Part shown: one piece after another, positions 55,831 through 63,396 of the stretch
Numbering within the stretch: position 1 is the first letter of the stretch
Layout of the letters: each line of letters begins with the position of its first letter
Assembly (NCBI RefSeq): GCF_016907295.1
Contig: NZ_JAFBBR010000001.1
Span: forward strand, 1,674,001-1,738,000
DNA: 64,000 nucleotides
Source of the DNA: Microbacterium dextranolyticum
GTDB lineage: Bacteria > Actinomycetota > Actinomycetes > Actinomycetales > Microbacteriaceae
Reading direction: 5' to 3'
Notes under the pieces: model-generated
What the model was told of the DNA's origin: nothing
The model's input: only the letters and a program-made list of their open reading frames with translations
The model's database searches: none
Program-made: the position numbers and the translations under genes

Positions 55831-57693
55831 TCAGGAGTGGACGCGGCGGCGCAGCACCTCGATGCGCGCCTGCAGCTGCGCGACCGTCGCGCGGGCGACC
55901 TCGGGGCCCCCGCAGATGCGGCGGAGCTCGGCATGCACGAGTCCGTGCGCTTCCCCGCTCTGACGGGCATACACGCCCACCAGGCTGTTGAGAAGCTGGC
56001 GCTGCTCGCGCAGCGTGCGATGCAGCGCGGGGGGCAGCCCGGCATCCATCGCGCCGTCGGCTGCGGCCGATTCCACACCACCGGCCTCTGCTCCGGAGCT
56101 CTCTCGGGCTTCGCGCACGCGTCGCAGGCGCCCCTGGCGCGCCTGACGCTGCATCAGCAACTCGTGCACGTGCTCGGGTTCGAGCAGTCCGGGCAGCCCG
56201 AGGAACTCCTCCTCCTCGGGCGTTCCCGGAACGGCGAGCTGGCCGAACTCCTTGCCGTCGTAGAGCACCCGGTCGAAGTGGGCGACCGACCCGAGCGCCT
56301 GGTACGAGAACTCCTGCTCCAGTTCGTCCGAGGCTTTGTCCTCGCGCTCGGCCTCGGCCAACAGCGTGTCTTCGAGTCCGTCATCGTCCCCGGACTCGCG
56401 GTCGAGCGCATGGTCGCGCTCGCGCTCCATCTCCCCGGCGAGCGTCAGCAGCACCGGCACGTTCGGGAGGAACACCGATGCTGCTTCACCCCGGCGTCGC
56501 GCCCGCACGAATCGGCCGATCGCCTGGGCGAAGAACAGCGGCGTCGAGGCGCTCGTGGCGTAGACGCCCACAGCGAGGCGCGGCACGTCGACCCCTTCGG
56601 AGACCATGCGCACCGCGACCATCCACCGCGTCGTCGACTGCGCGAACGTCTCGATCCGTCCGGAGGCGGCCTTGTCGTCGGAGAGCACGACCGCCGGAGC
56701 CTCCCCGGTGATCTCCCGGAGGATCGCGGCGTAGGCGCGCGCGGCGGTCTGATCCGTCGCGATGACGAGTCCGCCGGCATCCGGCACGTCCTGCCGCACC
56801 TCGCTCAGGCGCCGGTCCGCGCTGCGCAGGACCGCGGGGATCCAGTCCCCCTCGGGATCGAGTGCGGTGCGCCAGGCCTGCGAGGTGACGTCCTTCGTGT
56901 TGTCCTGGCCGAGATGGGCCTCGAGCTCGTCACCCGCCTTCGTGCGCCAGCGCATCTTGCCGGCATAGACGAGGAAGAGCACCGGGCGCACGACACCGTC
57001 GGCGAGGGCGCGCCCGTAGCCGTAGTTGTAGTCCGTCCGCGACAGGCGGATGCCCTTATCGTTCGGGTGGTACTCCACGAACGGGATCGGCGCGGTGTCG
57101 CTGCGGAAGGGCGTGCCCGACAGCAACAGCCTGCGCGTCGCGCGTCCGTACGCCTCACGCAGGGCATCGCCCCAGCTGAGCGCATCGCCGCCGTGGTGCA
57201 CCTCGTCGAGCACCACGAGCGTGCGGGCGTCGTCGACGAGGTGCCGATGGACGGATGCCTTCACCGCGACCTGCGCGTACGTGACGGCCACCCCGTGGTA
57301 CTGCCGTGCGTGCATCCGCTGCCGGTTGCTGAAACGCGGGTCCAGGCGGATGCCGACGCGCGCCGCCGCGTCGGCCCACTGCGTCTTCAGGTGCTCGGTC
57401 GGGGCGACGACCACGATCCGCTCGACCACGCCACGGCGAAGGAGCTCGGAGGCGAGGCGGAGCGCGAACGTCGTCTTTCCGGCGCCGGGTGTGGCAGCCG
57501 CGAGAAAATCGCGCGGGCCGCGGCCGACGCCCTCGGGCCCGTCCGCACCGAAGTAGACCTCGAGAGCCTCGGCCTGCCAGGCACGAAGGTTCTGCGCCGT
57601 TCCCCACGGCGCGCGCTGCGGGAACGAGGGCGACAGATGCTCCGCGGCGAAGCTGCCGAAGTGCTCCTGCCCCTGCTCGTCGGTCCCATCCAC
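55831..57693 (-). CDS. XPB/RAD25-like superfamily 2 DNA helicase
   Basis: This 620-residue helicase has an RAWQAEALEVYF Q-like motif. Walker A is ATPGAGKTTFALRLA near residue 67. The DEVHHGGDALSWG box is near 163 and SGTPFRSD follows. Motif VI reads FAQAIGRFVRARR. The C-terminal 180 residues are charged and helical, partly disordered, without a recognised domain. Relatives act in DNA repair or transcription-coupled processes. The GTG at 57693 follows TAGGGT by eight bases. It diverges from an SGNH hydrolase gene. Confidence 0.9.
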   Translation of the reverse strand: MDGTDEQGQEHFGSFAAEHLSPSFPQRAPWGTAQNLRAWQAEALEVYFGADGPEGVGRGPRDFLAAATPGAGKTTFALRLASELLRRGVVERIVVVAPTEHLKTQWADAAARVGIRLDPRFSNRQRMHARQYHGVAVTYAQVAVKASVHRHLVDDARTLVVLDEVHHGGDALSWGDALREAYGRATRRLLLSGTPFRSDTAPIPFVEYHPNDKGIRLSRTDYNYGYGRALADGVVRPVLFLVYAGKMRWRTKAGDELEAHLGQDNTKDVTSQAWRTALDPEGDWIPAVLRSADRRLSEVRQDVPDAGGLVIATDQTAARAYAAILREITGEAPAVVLSDDKAASGRIETFAQSTTRWMVAVRMVSEGVDVPRLAVGVYATSASTPLFFAQAIGRFVRARRRGEAASVFLPNVPVLLTLAGEMERERDHALDRESGDDDGLEDTLLAEAEREDKASDELEQEFSYQALGSVAHFDRVLYDGKEFGQLAVPGTPEEEEFLGLPGLLEPEHVHELLMQRQARQGRLRRVREARESSGAEAGGVESAAADGAMDAGLPPALHRTLREQRQLLNSLVGVYARQSGEAHGLVHAELRRICGGPEVARATVAQLQARIEVLRRRVHS

Positions 57694-57701
57694 GATGGAC
57701 C

Positions 57702-57707
57702 ACCCTA
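57702..57707 (-). promoter_or_regulatory. -10 element TAGGGT for the XPB-like helicase gene
   Basis: On the minus strand TAGGGT lies eight bases before the GTG at 57693, slightly longer than the usual six. Confidence 0.4.
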
Positions 57708-57795
57708 AACGAGACCTCCCCCACCGGTGCCCGGATCGGTGCCTCGAGCGGCGTCCGCGGGTAGCCTCGAAGAGACCACGAGTCTGGAGAAGGCC

Positions 57796-58668
57796 ATGCG
57801 CAGGAACGACCCCACGCCCGACGAGCACCGTTCGCCGTACATCCCCAACGACGCCGCCCACCCCTGGCGGCGGATGGTCGCGATCGGCGACTCGTTCACG
57901 GAGGGTATCGGCGATCCCATCCCCGGTACGGCCGACGGACACCGCGGCTGGGCGGATCGCGTCGCCGAGGTGCTCGGCGGCCAGGTGGAGGACTTCGCGT
58001 ACGCGAACCTCGCCGTCCGCGGAAAGCTGATCGGTCAGATCGTCGCCGATCAGGTCGAGCCCGCCCTGGCGCTGAGCCCGGACCTCATCACGTTCTCGGC
58101 CGGAGGCAACGACGTCATCCGGCCCGGCGGCGACCCCGACGCGGTGGCGGAGCAGTTCGAGGATGCCGTGGCGCGTCTGAGCTCACAGGGCGCGACCGTC
58201 GTGGTGTTCACGGGTGTCGACACCGAGTTCACGCCCGTCTTCCGCGGCATCCGCGGCCGAGTGGCGATCTACAACGAGAACATCCGTGCCATCGCCGATC
58301 GGTACGACTGCATCGTCGCCGACCAGTGGGCGCTGAAGGAGGTGCAGGACATGCGCTTCTTCGATGACGACCGCCTGCACTACAACGCGCTGGGACACCA
58401 CGAGATCGCGCGCATGGTGCTGCGCGCGCTGAACGTGCCCAATGACCTGCAGCCGCTCCAGCCCGACCCGCTGCCGACACTCACCTGGCGCGAGGCGCGT
58501 GGCAACGACCTGGTGTGGGCGCGCGCGCATCTCGTTCCGTGGGTGTTGCGGCGTCTGCGTCACCAGTCATCGGGAGACCACGTCACGGCCAAGCGACCCG
58601 ACGCCTTGCCGGTGATCGTGGAGGCTCCGGCAGGGGACCGCACGGCGGGCCCGGGGACGATCGTCTGA
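57796..58668 (+). CDS. SGNH/GDSL-family hydrolase, second copy
   Basis: This 290-residue protein has the GDSL blocks MVAIGDSFTEGIGDP near residue 28, YANLAVRGK, SAGGNDVIRPG near 110 and DRLHYNALGHHEIARMVL near 200. It matches the copy at 32082-32843 in block order and in its C-terminal Arg-rich tail (LVPWVLRRLR), with a 20-residue N-terminal extension. The substrate is unknown; there is no signal peptide. GGAGAAGG lies upstream of the ATG, and TAGCCT at 57762-57767 is a plausible -10 with a short leader. It ends convergent with a SpoU methyltransferase gene. Confidence 0.9.
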   Translation: MRRNDPTPDEHRSPYIPNDAAHPWRRMVAIGDSFTEGIGDPIPGTADGHRGWADRVAEVLGGQVEDFAYANLAVRGKLIGQIVADQVEPALALSPDLITFSAGGNDVIRPGGDPDAVAEQFEDAVARLSSQGATVVVFTGVDTEFTPVFRGIRGRVAIYNENIRAIADRYDCIVADQWALKEVQDMRFFDDDRLHYNALGHHEIARMVLRALNVPNDLQPLQPDPLPTLTWREARGNDLVWARAHLVPWVLRRLRHQSSGDHVTAKRPDALPVIVEAPAGDRTAGPGTIV

Positions 58669-58673
58669 CGGCA

Positions 58674-58693
58674 CTCGCCTGCGTGCAGGTGAG
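58674..58693. terminator. Bidirectional hairpin between convergent genes
   Basis: CTCGCCTGC and GCAGGTGAG pair over nine bases (one G-U on the plus strand) around GT. It lies between the SGNH hydrolase and SpoU methyltransferase stops. Confidence 0.55.
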
Positions 58694-58717
58694 GGACGGG
58701 ACCGTGGCGACCGTCTG

Positions 58718-59551
58718 TCAGGAGGCCGGGCGCAGCGCCCACAGGGCGACCGCCGCGGCGGACGCGACGTTGAGCGAGTCCACTCCCCCGGACATCGGAA
58801 TCGTGACGACCGTGTCGGCGGATGCCAGGGCGCGCGCCGACAGTCCGTCGCCCTCGGACCCGAGCACCAGGGCCACCTGCGCCGGACGCGCGGCCACGAA
58901 ATCATCGAGCGGGACGGCTCCGTCGGCGAGGGCCAGCGCGGCGACGTGCAGGCCCGAGGCATGCAGTGTCTCGAGGCTGCGGCTCCACGCGCCGCGACCG
59001 CCCTCGTCGTCCTCGGGAAGCCGTGTCCACGGCACCTGGAACACCGTCCCCATGCTCACGCGCACGCTGCGACGGTACAGCGGGTCGGCGCAGCGCGGGG
59101 TCACCAGGACGGCGTCGGCGCCGAGACCCGCTGCAGCGCGGAAGGCGGCTCCCACGTTGGTGTGGTCGACGATGTCTTCGAGGACGAGCACGAGGCGCGC
59201 GCCGGCCACCACCTCGGCGACGGAGGGCAGCGTCGGCCGGTGCATCGCCGCGAGCGCCCCGCGGTGCACGGTGTATCCGGTGACGCCGGCGGCGACCTCG
59301 TCGGAGACGAGATAGATCGGCGCTTCGGGCGCGAGGGTCCGGGCGTCCTCGAGCCACTTCTCCTGCACGAGGACGGAGCGCGGGACGTGCCCGGCGGCGA
59401 CGGCGCGCGCGATGACCTTCGCCGATTCGGCGATGTACAGCCCCTCGGCCGGCTCGGTCCGCCGTCGCAGGGCGACGTCGGTCAGGTCTCGATAGTCCGA
59501 CAGGCGGGCATCCGACGGATCGTCGATCCTCACGACAGGCATGACCGTCAT
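58718..59551 (-). CDS. SpoU/TrmH-family RNA 2'-O-methyltransferase
   Basis: This 277-residue protein has an N-terminal substrate-binding domain (PAEGLYIAESAKVIARAVAA) and a knotted SPOUT domain. The three SpoU motifs are LVLEDIVDHTNVGAAFR near 125, LVLGSEGDGLS near 235 and SGGVDSLNVASAAAVAL at the C terminus. It methylates ribose 2'-OH in rRNA or tRNA; the target is unknown. ATG 59551 and ATG 59542 are both possible starts and neither has a clear ribosome site. It diverges from the sirtuin gene. Confidence 0.9.
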   Translation of the reverse strand: MTVMPVVRIDDPSDARLSDYRDLTDVALRRRTEPAEGLYIAESAKVIARAVAAGHVPRSVLVQEKWLEDARTLAPEAPIYLVSDEVAAGVTGYTVHRGALAAMHRPTLPSVAEVVAGARLVLVLEDIVDHTNVGAAFRAAAGLGADAVLVTPRCADPLYRRSVRVSMGTVFQVPWTRLPEDDEGGRGAWSRSLETLHASGLHVAALALADGAVPLDDFVAARPAQVALVLGSEGDGLSARALASADTVVTIPMSGGVDSLNVASAAAVALWALRPAS

Positions 59552-59590
59552 GCTCGCACGCTTCGTAACCTGCCCGAAAACGAACGCGCG

Positions 59591-59596
59591 TAGGCT
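59591..59596 (+). promoter_or_regulatory. -10 element TAGGCT for the sirtuin gene
   Basis: TAGGCT is followed by CGGCAT and ATG 59603, six bases. Confidence 0.6.
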
Positions 59597-59602
59597 CGGC
59601 AT

Positions 59603-60475
59603 ATGACCACGGCGCTGGCGTTGGACGCACAGACGGCCGCGGGCGTCGGCCGTGCGATCGATGCTCTCGCCGGACGGCGTATCGCCGTGCTGACCGGGGC
59701 CGGCGTATCGACCGATTCGGGCATCCCCGACTACCGCGGTAAAGGGGCGCCCACGCGCACCCCGATGACAGCCCAGCAGTTCCTCTCCAGCGACGTCGCG
59801 CGCGGGCGCTACTGGGTCGGCAGTCACCTCGGGTGGCGCGCGTTCGCCGCGTCACGGCCCAACGGGGGCCATGACGCTCTGGCAGTGCTCGAGCGCGCGG
59901 GCGTCGTGACCGGCGTCGTCACCCAGAACGTCGACGGTCTGCACCTGCGCGCCGGCAGCAGCCGCGTCGTCGAGCTTCACGGCACGATGCGCCGGGTGCT
60001 GTGCACGCACTGCGGTCAGGTGTTCGATCGTCGCGACCTCGCGGAGCGCATCGAACGCGACAACCCGTGGATCGCGGTCCCGGATGCTGTGGAGCTGGGC
60101 CCGGACGGCGACGTCTTGCCGGCCTCGAGCGACGGGTTCGTGATCCCCTCGTGCAGCATCTGCGAGGGTGTCCTGAAGCCCGATGTCGTGTTCTTCGGCG
60201 AGTACATCCCGCTCGTCCGCTTCCGCGAGGCGGAGCAGGTCCTGGCATCCAGCGACGCGCTGCTCATCGCGGGATCGTCGCTCGTCGTGAACTCCGGCAT
60301 CCGTCTGCTGGAACGGGCCCGTCGGCGCCGGTTGCCGATCGTGATCGTGAACCGCGGTGAGACCCGCGGCGACGCACGAGCGACGGTGAAGGTGGACGCG
60401 GGCACCACGGAGGTCCTGCGCTCGTTCGCCGATGCGCTCACCGCATCCTCCGGCGCCCTGCCCGGGCCGCGCTGA
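59603..60475 (+). CDS. Sir2-family NAD-dependent protein deacylase
   Basis: The 290-residue sirtuin removes acyl groups from lysines using NAD. It has the NAD motif [17 protein letters not shown] near residue 30, TQNVDGLH with the Asn-Asp pair and catalytic His in [13 protein letters not shown] near 125, and zinc cysteines CTHC and [31 protein letters not shown] and [10 protein letters not shown] complete the fold. It starts leaderless after TAGGCT. The two flanking genes have their own promoters. Confidence 0.95.
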   Translation: MTTALALDAQTAAGVGRAIDALAGRRIAVLTGAGVSTDSGIPDYRGKGAPTRTPMTAQQFLSSDVARGRYWVGSHLGWRAFAASRPNGGHDALAVLERAGVVTGVVTQNVDGLHLRAGSSRVVELHGTMRRVLCTHCGQVFDRRDLAERIERDNPWIAVPDAVELGPDGDVLPASSDGFVIPSCSICEGVLKPDVVFFGEYIPLVRFREAEQVLASSDALLIAGSSLVVNSGIRLLERARRRRLPIVIVNRGETRGDARATVKVDAGTTEVLRSFADALTASSGALPGPR

Positions 60476-60535
60476 CCCCGTTCGGCGTCCTGACGGCTCT
60501 TCCTTTCCTGGACCGTGGGCGCCGCGGCGGAGCTT

Positions 60536-60541
60536 TAGGCT
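60536..60541 (+). promoter_or_regulatory. -10 element TAGGCT for the histidine phosphatase gene
   Basis: TAGGCT is followed by CGAGAG and GTG 60548, six bases. Confidence 0.6.
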
Positions 60542-60547
60542 CGAGAG

Positions 60548-61162
60548 GTGACAACGCTGCTTCTGGTGCGCCATGGCGAGACCGACTGGAATGCCACACG
60601 GCGCATCCAGGGGTCGACCGACATCCCCCTGAACGACACCGGTCGTGCGCAGGCCCACGAGACCGCCGCCGCTCTCGCCGCGCGGTACGCGGGCGAGAGT
60701 CCGGTCGTCGTCTCGAGCGATCTGTCGCGAGCACGCGAGACCGCGGGGATCATCGCCGCAGCTCTCGGTGTGCCCGTCTCACGCACGTACCCGCAGTTGC
60801 GCGAGCGCGCGTACGGTCAGGCGGAAGGTCTGACCGACGTCGAGTACCGCGAGCGTTTCGGCGACTTCGGCCGCGACAACGTCCCCGACGCCGAGACGAA
60901 CGGACACCTGCGTACCCGAGCCGTCGCCGGAGTCCGCCGCGCGGTGCGCGATGCACGGCGCGACCATGCGCCGATCGACGTGCCCGTGATCGCTGTCGCG
61001 CATGGGGGTCTGATCGGGCAGCTCATCCGGCATGCGAGCGGCGACGCGCTGCCGTTGCCGGGCGAGCGGCTGGCGAACGCATCGACGCATGAGTTCCGGG
61101 TCGAGCGTGATCGGATCGGTCTGATCTCGTACGCGGCCGTCACGACCGCTCGCGCGGTGTGA
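60548..61162 (+). CDS. Histidine phosphatase family protein
   Basis: The 204-residue protein belongs to the phosphoglycerate mutase-like superfamily. The catalytic His is in LLVRHGETDWNATRRIQG near residue 9, with the Arg-rich pocket SSDLSRARETAGII near 60 and the second His in VIAVAHGGLIGQLI near 148. The AYGQAEGLTDVEYRERF loop resembles cofactor-independent phosphatases more than true mutases. The substrate is unknown. Translation is probably leaderless from the GTG. It converges with the CitE-like gene. Confidence 0.92.
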   Translation: MTTLLLVRHGETDWNATRRIQGSTDIPLNDTGRAQAHETAAALAARYAGESPVVVSSDLSRARETAGIIAAALGVPVSRTYPQLRERAYGQAEGLTDVEYRERFGDFGRDNVPDAETNGHLRTRAVAGVRRAVRDARRDHAPIDVPVIAVAHGGLIGQLIRHASGDALPLPGERLANASTHEFRVERDRIGLISYAAVTTARAV

Positions 61163-61203
61163 CCGGCTGACCCCTCTGAGGCTTTGCGGGACGCAGGGCC
61201 GGG

Positions 61204-62013
61204 TCAGGCCTCGGCGCGTGAGATCACGGTGCGCGCATGGCGCAGCACGGGTTCGTCGACCATGCGCCCCTCGAAGCGGAACGCTCCCCGCTCCCCCGTC
61301 GCCGCCGCGAGCAGTCGTCGCGACCGGGCGACGGTGCCCGCATCGGGTCGGTAGGCGGCTCTGATCGTGGCGACCTGGGCGGGGTGGATGCAGGCGGATG
61401 CCTGAAAGCCGCTGGCCGCGGCATCCTCCGCCTCGTGCCGAAGACCCACGTCGTCGGCGATGTCGACGTGGACGGCATCGATGGCGGCGATGCCGTGCGC
61501 GGCGGCGGCGAGCAGCAGGCGCGACCGGGCGTGCCGGACGACATCGCGATAGCCGCCGTCGGCGCGACGGCTGGACGTGCCCCCGAGAGAGGCGACGAGA
61601 TCCTCCGAGCCCCAGCCGAGTCCGACCACGTTCGGGGCCGCGGCGACCTTTTCCGCGCGGACGAAGCCGCGCGCGGTTTCGCACTGCGCGATGACCTCGA
61701 AACGCGGATCGAGGCGGGCGATGCTCTTGGCCGACTCGGCCTTGGGCACCATGATCAGGCGGAAGTCCGTCTGCGACAGCGTCGCGATGTCGGCGACGGC
61801 CTCGGGCGTGTCGATCCCATTGATCCTGACGATCACTCGAGCGGGGTCCAGATGCGCATCGATGAGATATCCGCGCGCGGCGACCTTGTTCGCCGGCGCG
61901 ACGGCGTCCTCGAGGTCGAGGATCACGGCGTCGGCGCGCTCCGCCGCCTTCTCGAATCGATCCGGACGATCCGCGGGGCAGAACAGGAGCGCGGGGCCGA
62001 GAGCGGGGTTCAT
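61204..62013 (-). CDS. HpcH/HpaI aldolase / CitE-like lyase
   Basis: This 269-residue TIM-barrel protein matches CitE-like enzymes that cleave or form beta-hydroxyacyl-CoA or malyl-CoA. Motifs are LLFCPADRPDRFEKAA, AVILDLEDAVAP near residue 35, VRINGID, the metal-binding Glu in AQCETARGFVRA, and HPAQVATI near the end. AGGAGG seven bases before ATG 62013 sets the start; upstream residues of the open frame are not family-like. It diverges from a TetR gene, as in actinobacterial leucine/acyl-CoA catabolic clusters, though the other genes of those clusters are absent here. Confidence 0.88.
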   Translation of the reverse strand: MNPALGPALLFCPADRPDRFEKAAERADAVILDLEDAVAPANKVAARGYLIDAHLDPARVIVRINGIDTPEAVADIATLSQTDFRLIMVPKAESAKSIARLDPRFEVIAQCETARGFVRAEKVAAAPNVVGLGWGSEDLVASLGGTSSRRADGGYRDVVRHARSRLLLAAAAHGIAAIDAVHVDIADDVGLRHEAEDAAASGFQASACIHPAQVATIRAAYRPDAGTVARSRRLLAAATGERGAFRFEGRMVDEPVLRHARTVISRAEA

Positions 62014-62062
62014 GCGGGCTCCTCCTGTCGCCGGCCGCGGCTCCGGTCCGGCCGCACTCTCC

Positions 62063-62068
62063 ACGGTA
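62063..62068 (-). promoter_or_regulatory. -10 element TACCGT for the CitE-like gene
   Basis: On the minus strand TACCGT is placed to start transcription near 62056, giving a leader of about 43 bases with AGGAGG. It lies in the divergent gap shared with the TetR gene. Confidence 0.35.
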
Positions 62069-62195
62069 CCGCGGTGGCCACCTGGCGACCGCGGAGATTC
62101 CACCGGCCCGGAGCCGTGATCGCCGTCGTGTGGGTGACGGTCACGATCGCATCACGGGCCCTCGGGCGCGCTGGCTCAGCCGGCCCGCCGCGGAC

Positions 62196-62201
62196 TATTC
62201 T
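62196..62201 (+). promoter_or_regulatory. -10 element TATTCT for the TetR gene
   Basis: TATTCT is an AT-rich box in a GC-rich gap, about 40 bases before the chosen TetR start. A transcript near 62208 would carry GCGAGG. Confidence 0.4.
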
Positions 62202-62241
62202 TCCGTCACCCGATGTCCCGAATGCAGCGAGGATGGACCGG

Positions 62242-62862
62242 ATGGCAGCGAGCCCACCGCCGACGATGGCCGCCGAGACGGAGCGCGGCCGGGCGAAGTC
62301 CGAGCGCTACGACGCCCTGCGTCGTGAGGCGGCGAGGCTGTTCGCCGAGCACGGATTCGACGGCGTGAGCCTCGAGGACATCGGCGCCGCCGTGGGCATC
62401 TCGGGGCCGGGGGTGTATCGCCATTTCACGAGCAAGCGCGCGCTCCTCGGCGCGATCATGCTGCACGCCAGCGAAGACCTCCTCGACTCCGGGCGGGAGG
62501 TGCTGGAGGCGGACGCCGACGCCGTGACGCACCTGCGATCGCTCGTCGACTTCCACGTCGACTTCGCCGTGCGCTGCGCGGATCTGATCCGCGTGCACGA
62601 TCGCGATCTCTCCCGGCTGAGCGACGACGACCGGCATCGGGTACGGCTACTGCAACGCGAGTACGTCGACCTCTGGACGTCCGTCCTCACGCGGCTGCAC
62701 CCGGGCCGCGGCGACGACGAGCACCGTGTGCGGGCGCATGCCGGCTTCGGCCTCATCAACTCGACCTCCCACTCGATGAGCGCACGGCGCGACGCGTCGC
62801 CCGATGCTGCGGTGCGTCGGATTCTCGCCGACATGGCCGTCGCCGCACTGTTGGCCCCCTGA
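62242..62862 (+). CDS. TetR-family transcriptional regulator
   Basis: The 206-residue protein has an N-terminal TetR helix-turn-helix (about 20-65: EAARLFAEHGFDGVSLEDIG and GPGVYRHFTSKRALLGAI). A helical ligand-binding domain ends in PDAAVRRILADMAVAALL. It belongs to the group that controls acyl-CoA or branched-chain amino-acid catabolism near CitE-like genes. ATG 62242 is chosen; an ATG three codons upstream is close to a GCGAGG. It diverges from the CitE-like gene, its likely target, and the 228-base gap has no obvious palindrome beyond the promoter boxes. Confidence 0.9.
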   Translation: MAASPPPTMAAETERGRAKSERYDALRREAARLFAEHGFDGVSLEDIGAAVGISGPGVYRHFTSKRALLGAIMLHASEDLLDSGREVLEADADAVTHLRSLVDFHVDFAVRCADLIRVHDRDLSRLSDDDRHRVRLLQREYVDLWTSVLTRLHPGRGDDEHRVRAHAGFGLINSTSHSMSARRDASPDAAVRRILADMAVAALLAP

Positions 62863-62910
62863 GGTCGCTGCCCGAGGACGCTGGCGCGGAGCGACGGACG
62901 TGGCGTGTTG

Positions 62911-62916
62911 TAGTTT
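62911..62916 (+). promoter_or_regulatory. -10 element TAGTTT for the Lrp gene
   Basis: TAGTTT is followed by GGCGCT and ATG 62923, six bases. Confidence 0.55.
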
Positions 62917-62922
62917 GGCGCT

Positions 62923-63396
62923 ATGGGATCGCTCGACCGTGTCGACCTCGAACTGCTCAGCGCACTGGCGTCCGACCATCGGGCGACTGTCGTGGCTCTC
63001 GCCGATCGACTCGGCCTCTCGCGGAACACGGTTCAGGCGCGGATGGCGCGCCTGGAGCGCTCCGGCGTCTTCCAGTCGTTCGAACGGGCCATCTCACCGG
63101 CCGCGCTCGGGTACCCGATCGAGGCGATGGTCAGTGCGATCGTGCGCCAGGCCGACGTCGCGAGGATCACCGCGGAGATCTCCGAGATCCCCGAGGTGAT
63201 CCAGGCGCACGGCATGAGCGGTCAGGTGGATCTGCTCGTGCGCGTCGTCGCCCGCGACACCCAGCATCTCTTCGATGTCGACGCGCGCATTCTCGCGATC
63301 GACGGTGTCGAACGCACCGAGACTTCGCTCGTCATGGGCGAGGTCATCGGATTCCGGGTTCGACCGCTCCTGGAATCGGCTCGACGGGAACAGTGA
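62923..63396 (+). CDS. Lrp/AsnC-family transcriptional regulator
   Basis: The 157-residue protein has an N-terminal winged helix (about 5-60, DHRATVVALADRLGLSRNTVQ). A C-terminal RAM domain (about 70-145) contains EVIQAHGMSGQVDLLVRVVARD. Such regulators sense amino acids, often branched-chain ones; the effector here is unknown. It starts leaderless after TAGTTT. Its 3' end overlaps the opposing EamA gene by 53 bases, so the two transcripts can pair. Confidence 0.92.
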   Translation: MGSLDRVDLELLSALASDHRATVVALADRLGLSRNTVQARMARLERSGVFQSFERAISPAALGYPIEAMVSAIVRQADVARITAEISEIPEVIQAHGMSGQVDLLVRVVARDTQHLFDVDARILAIDGVERTETSLVMGEVIGFRVRPLLESARREQ

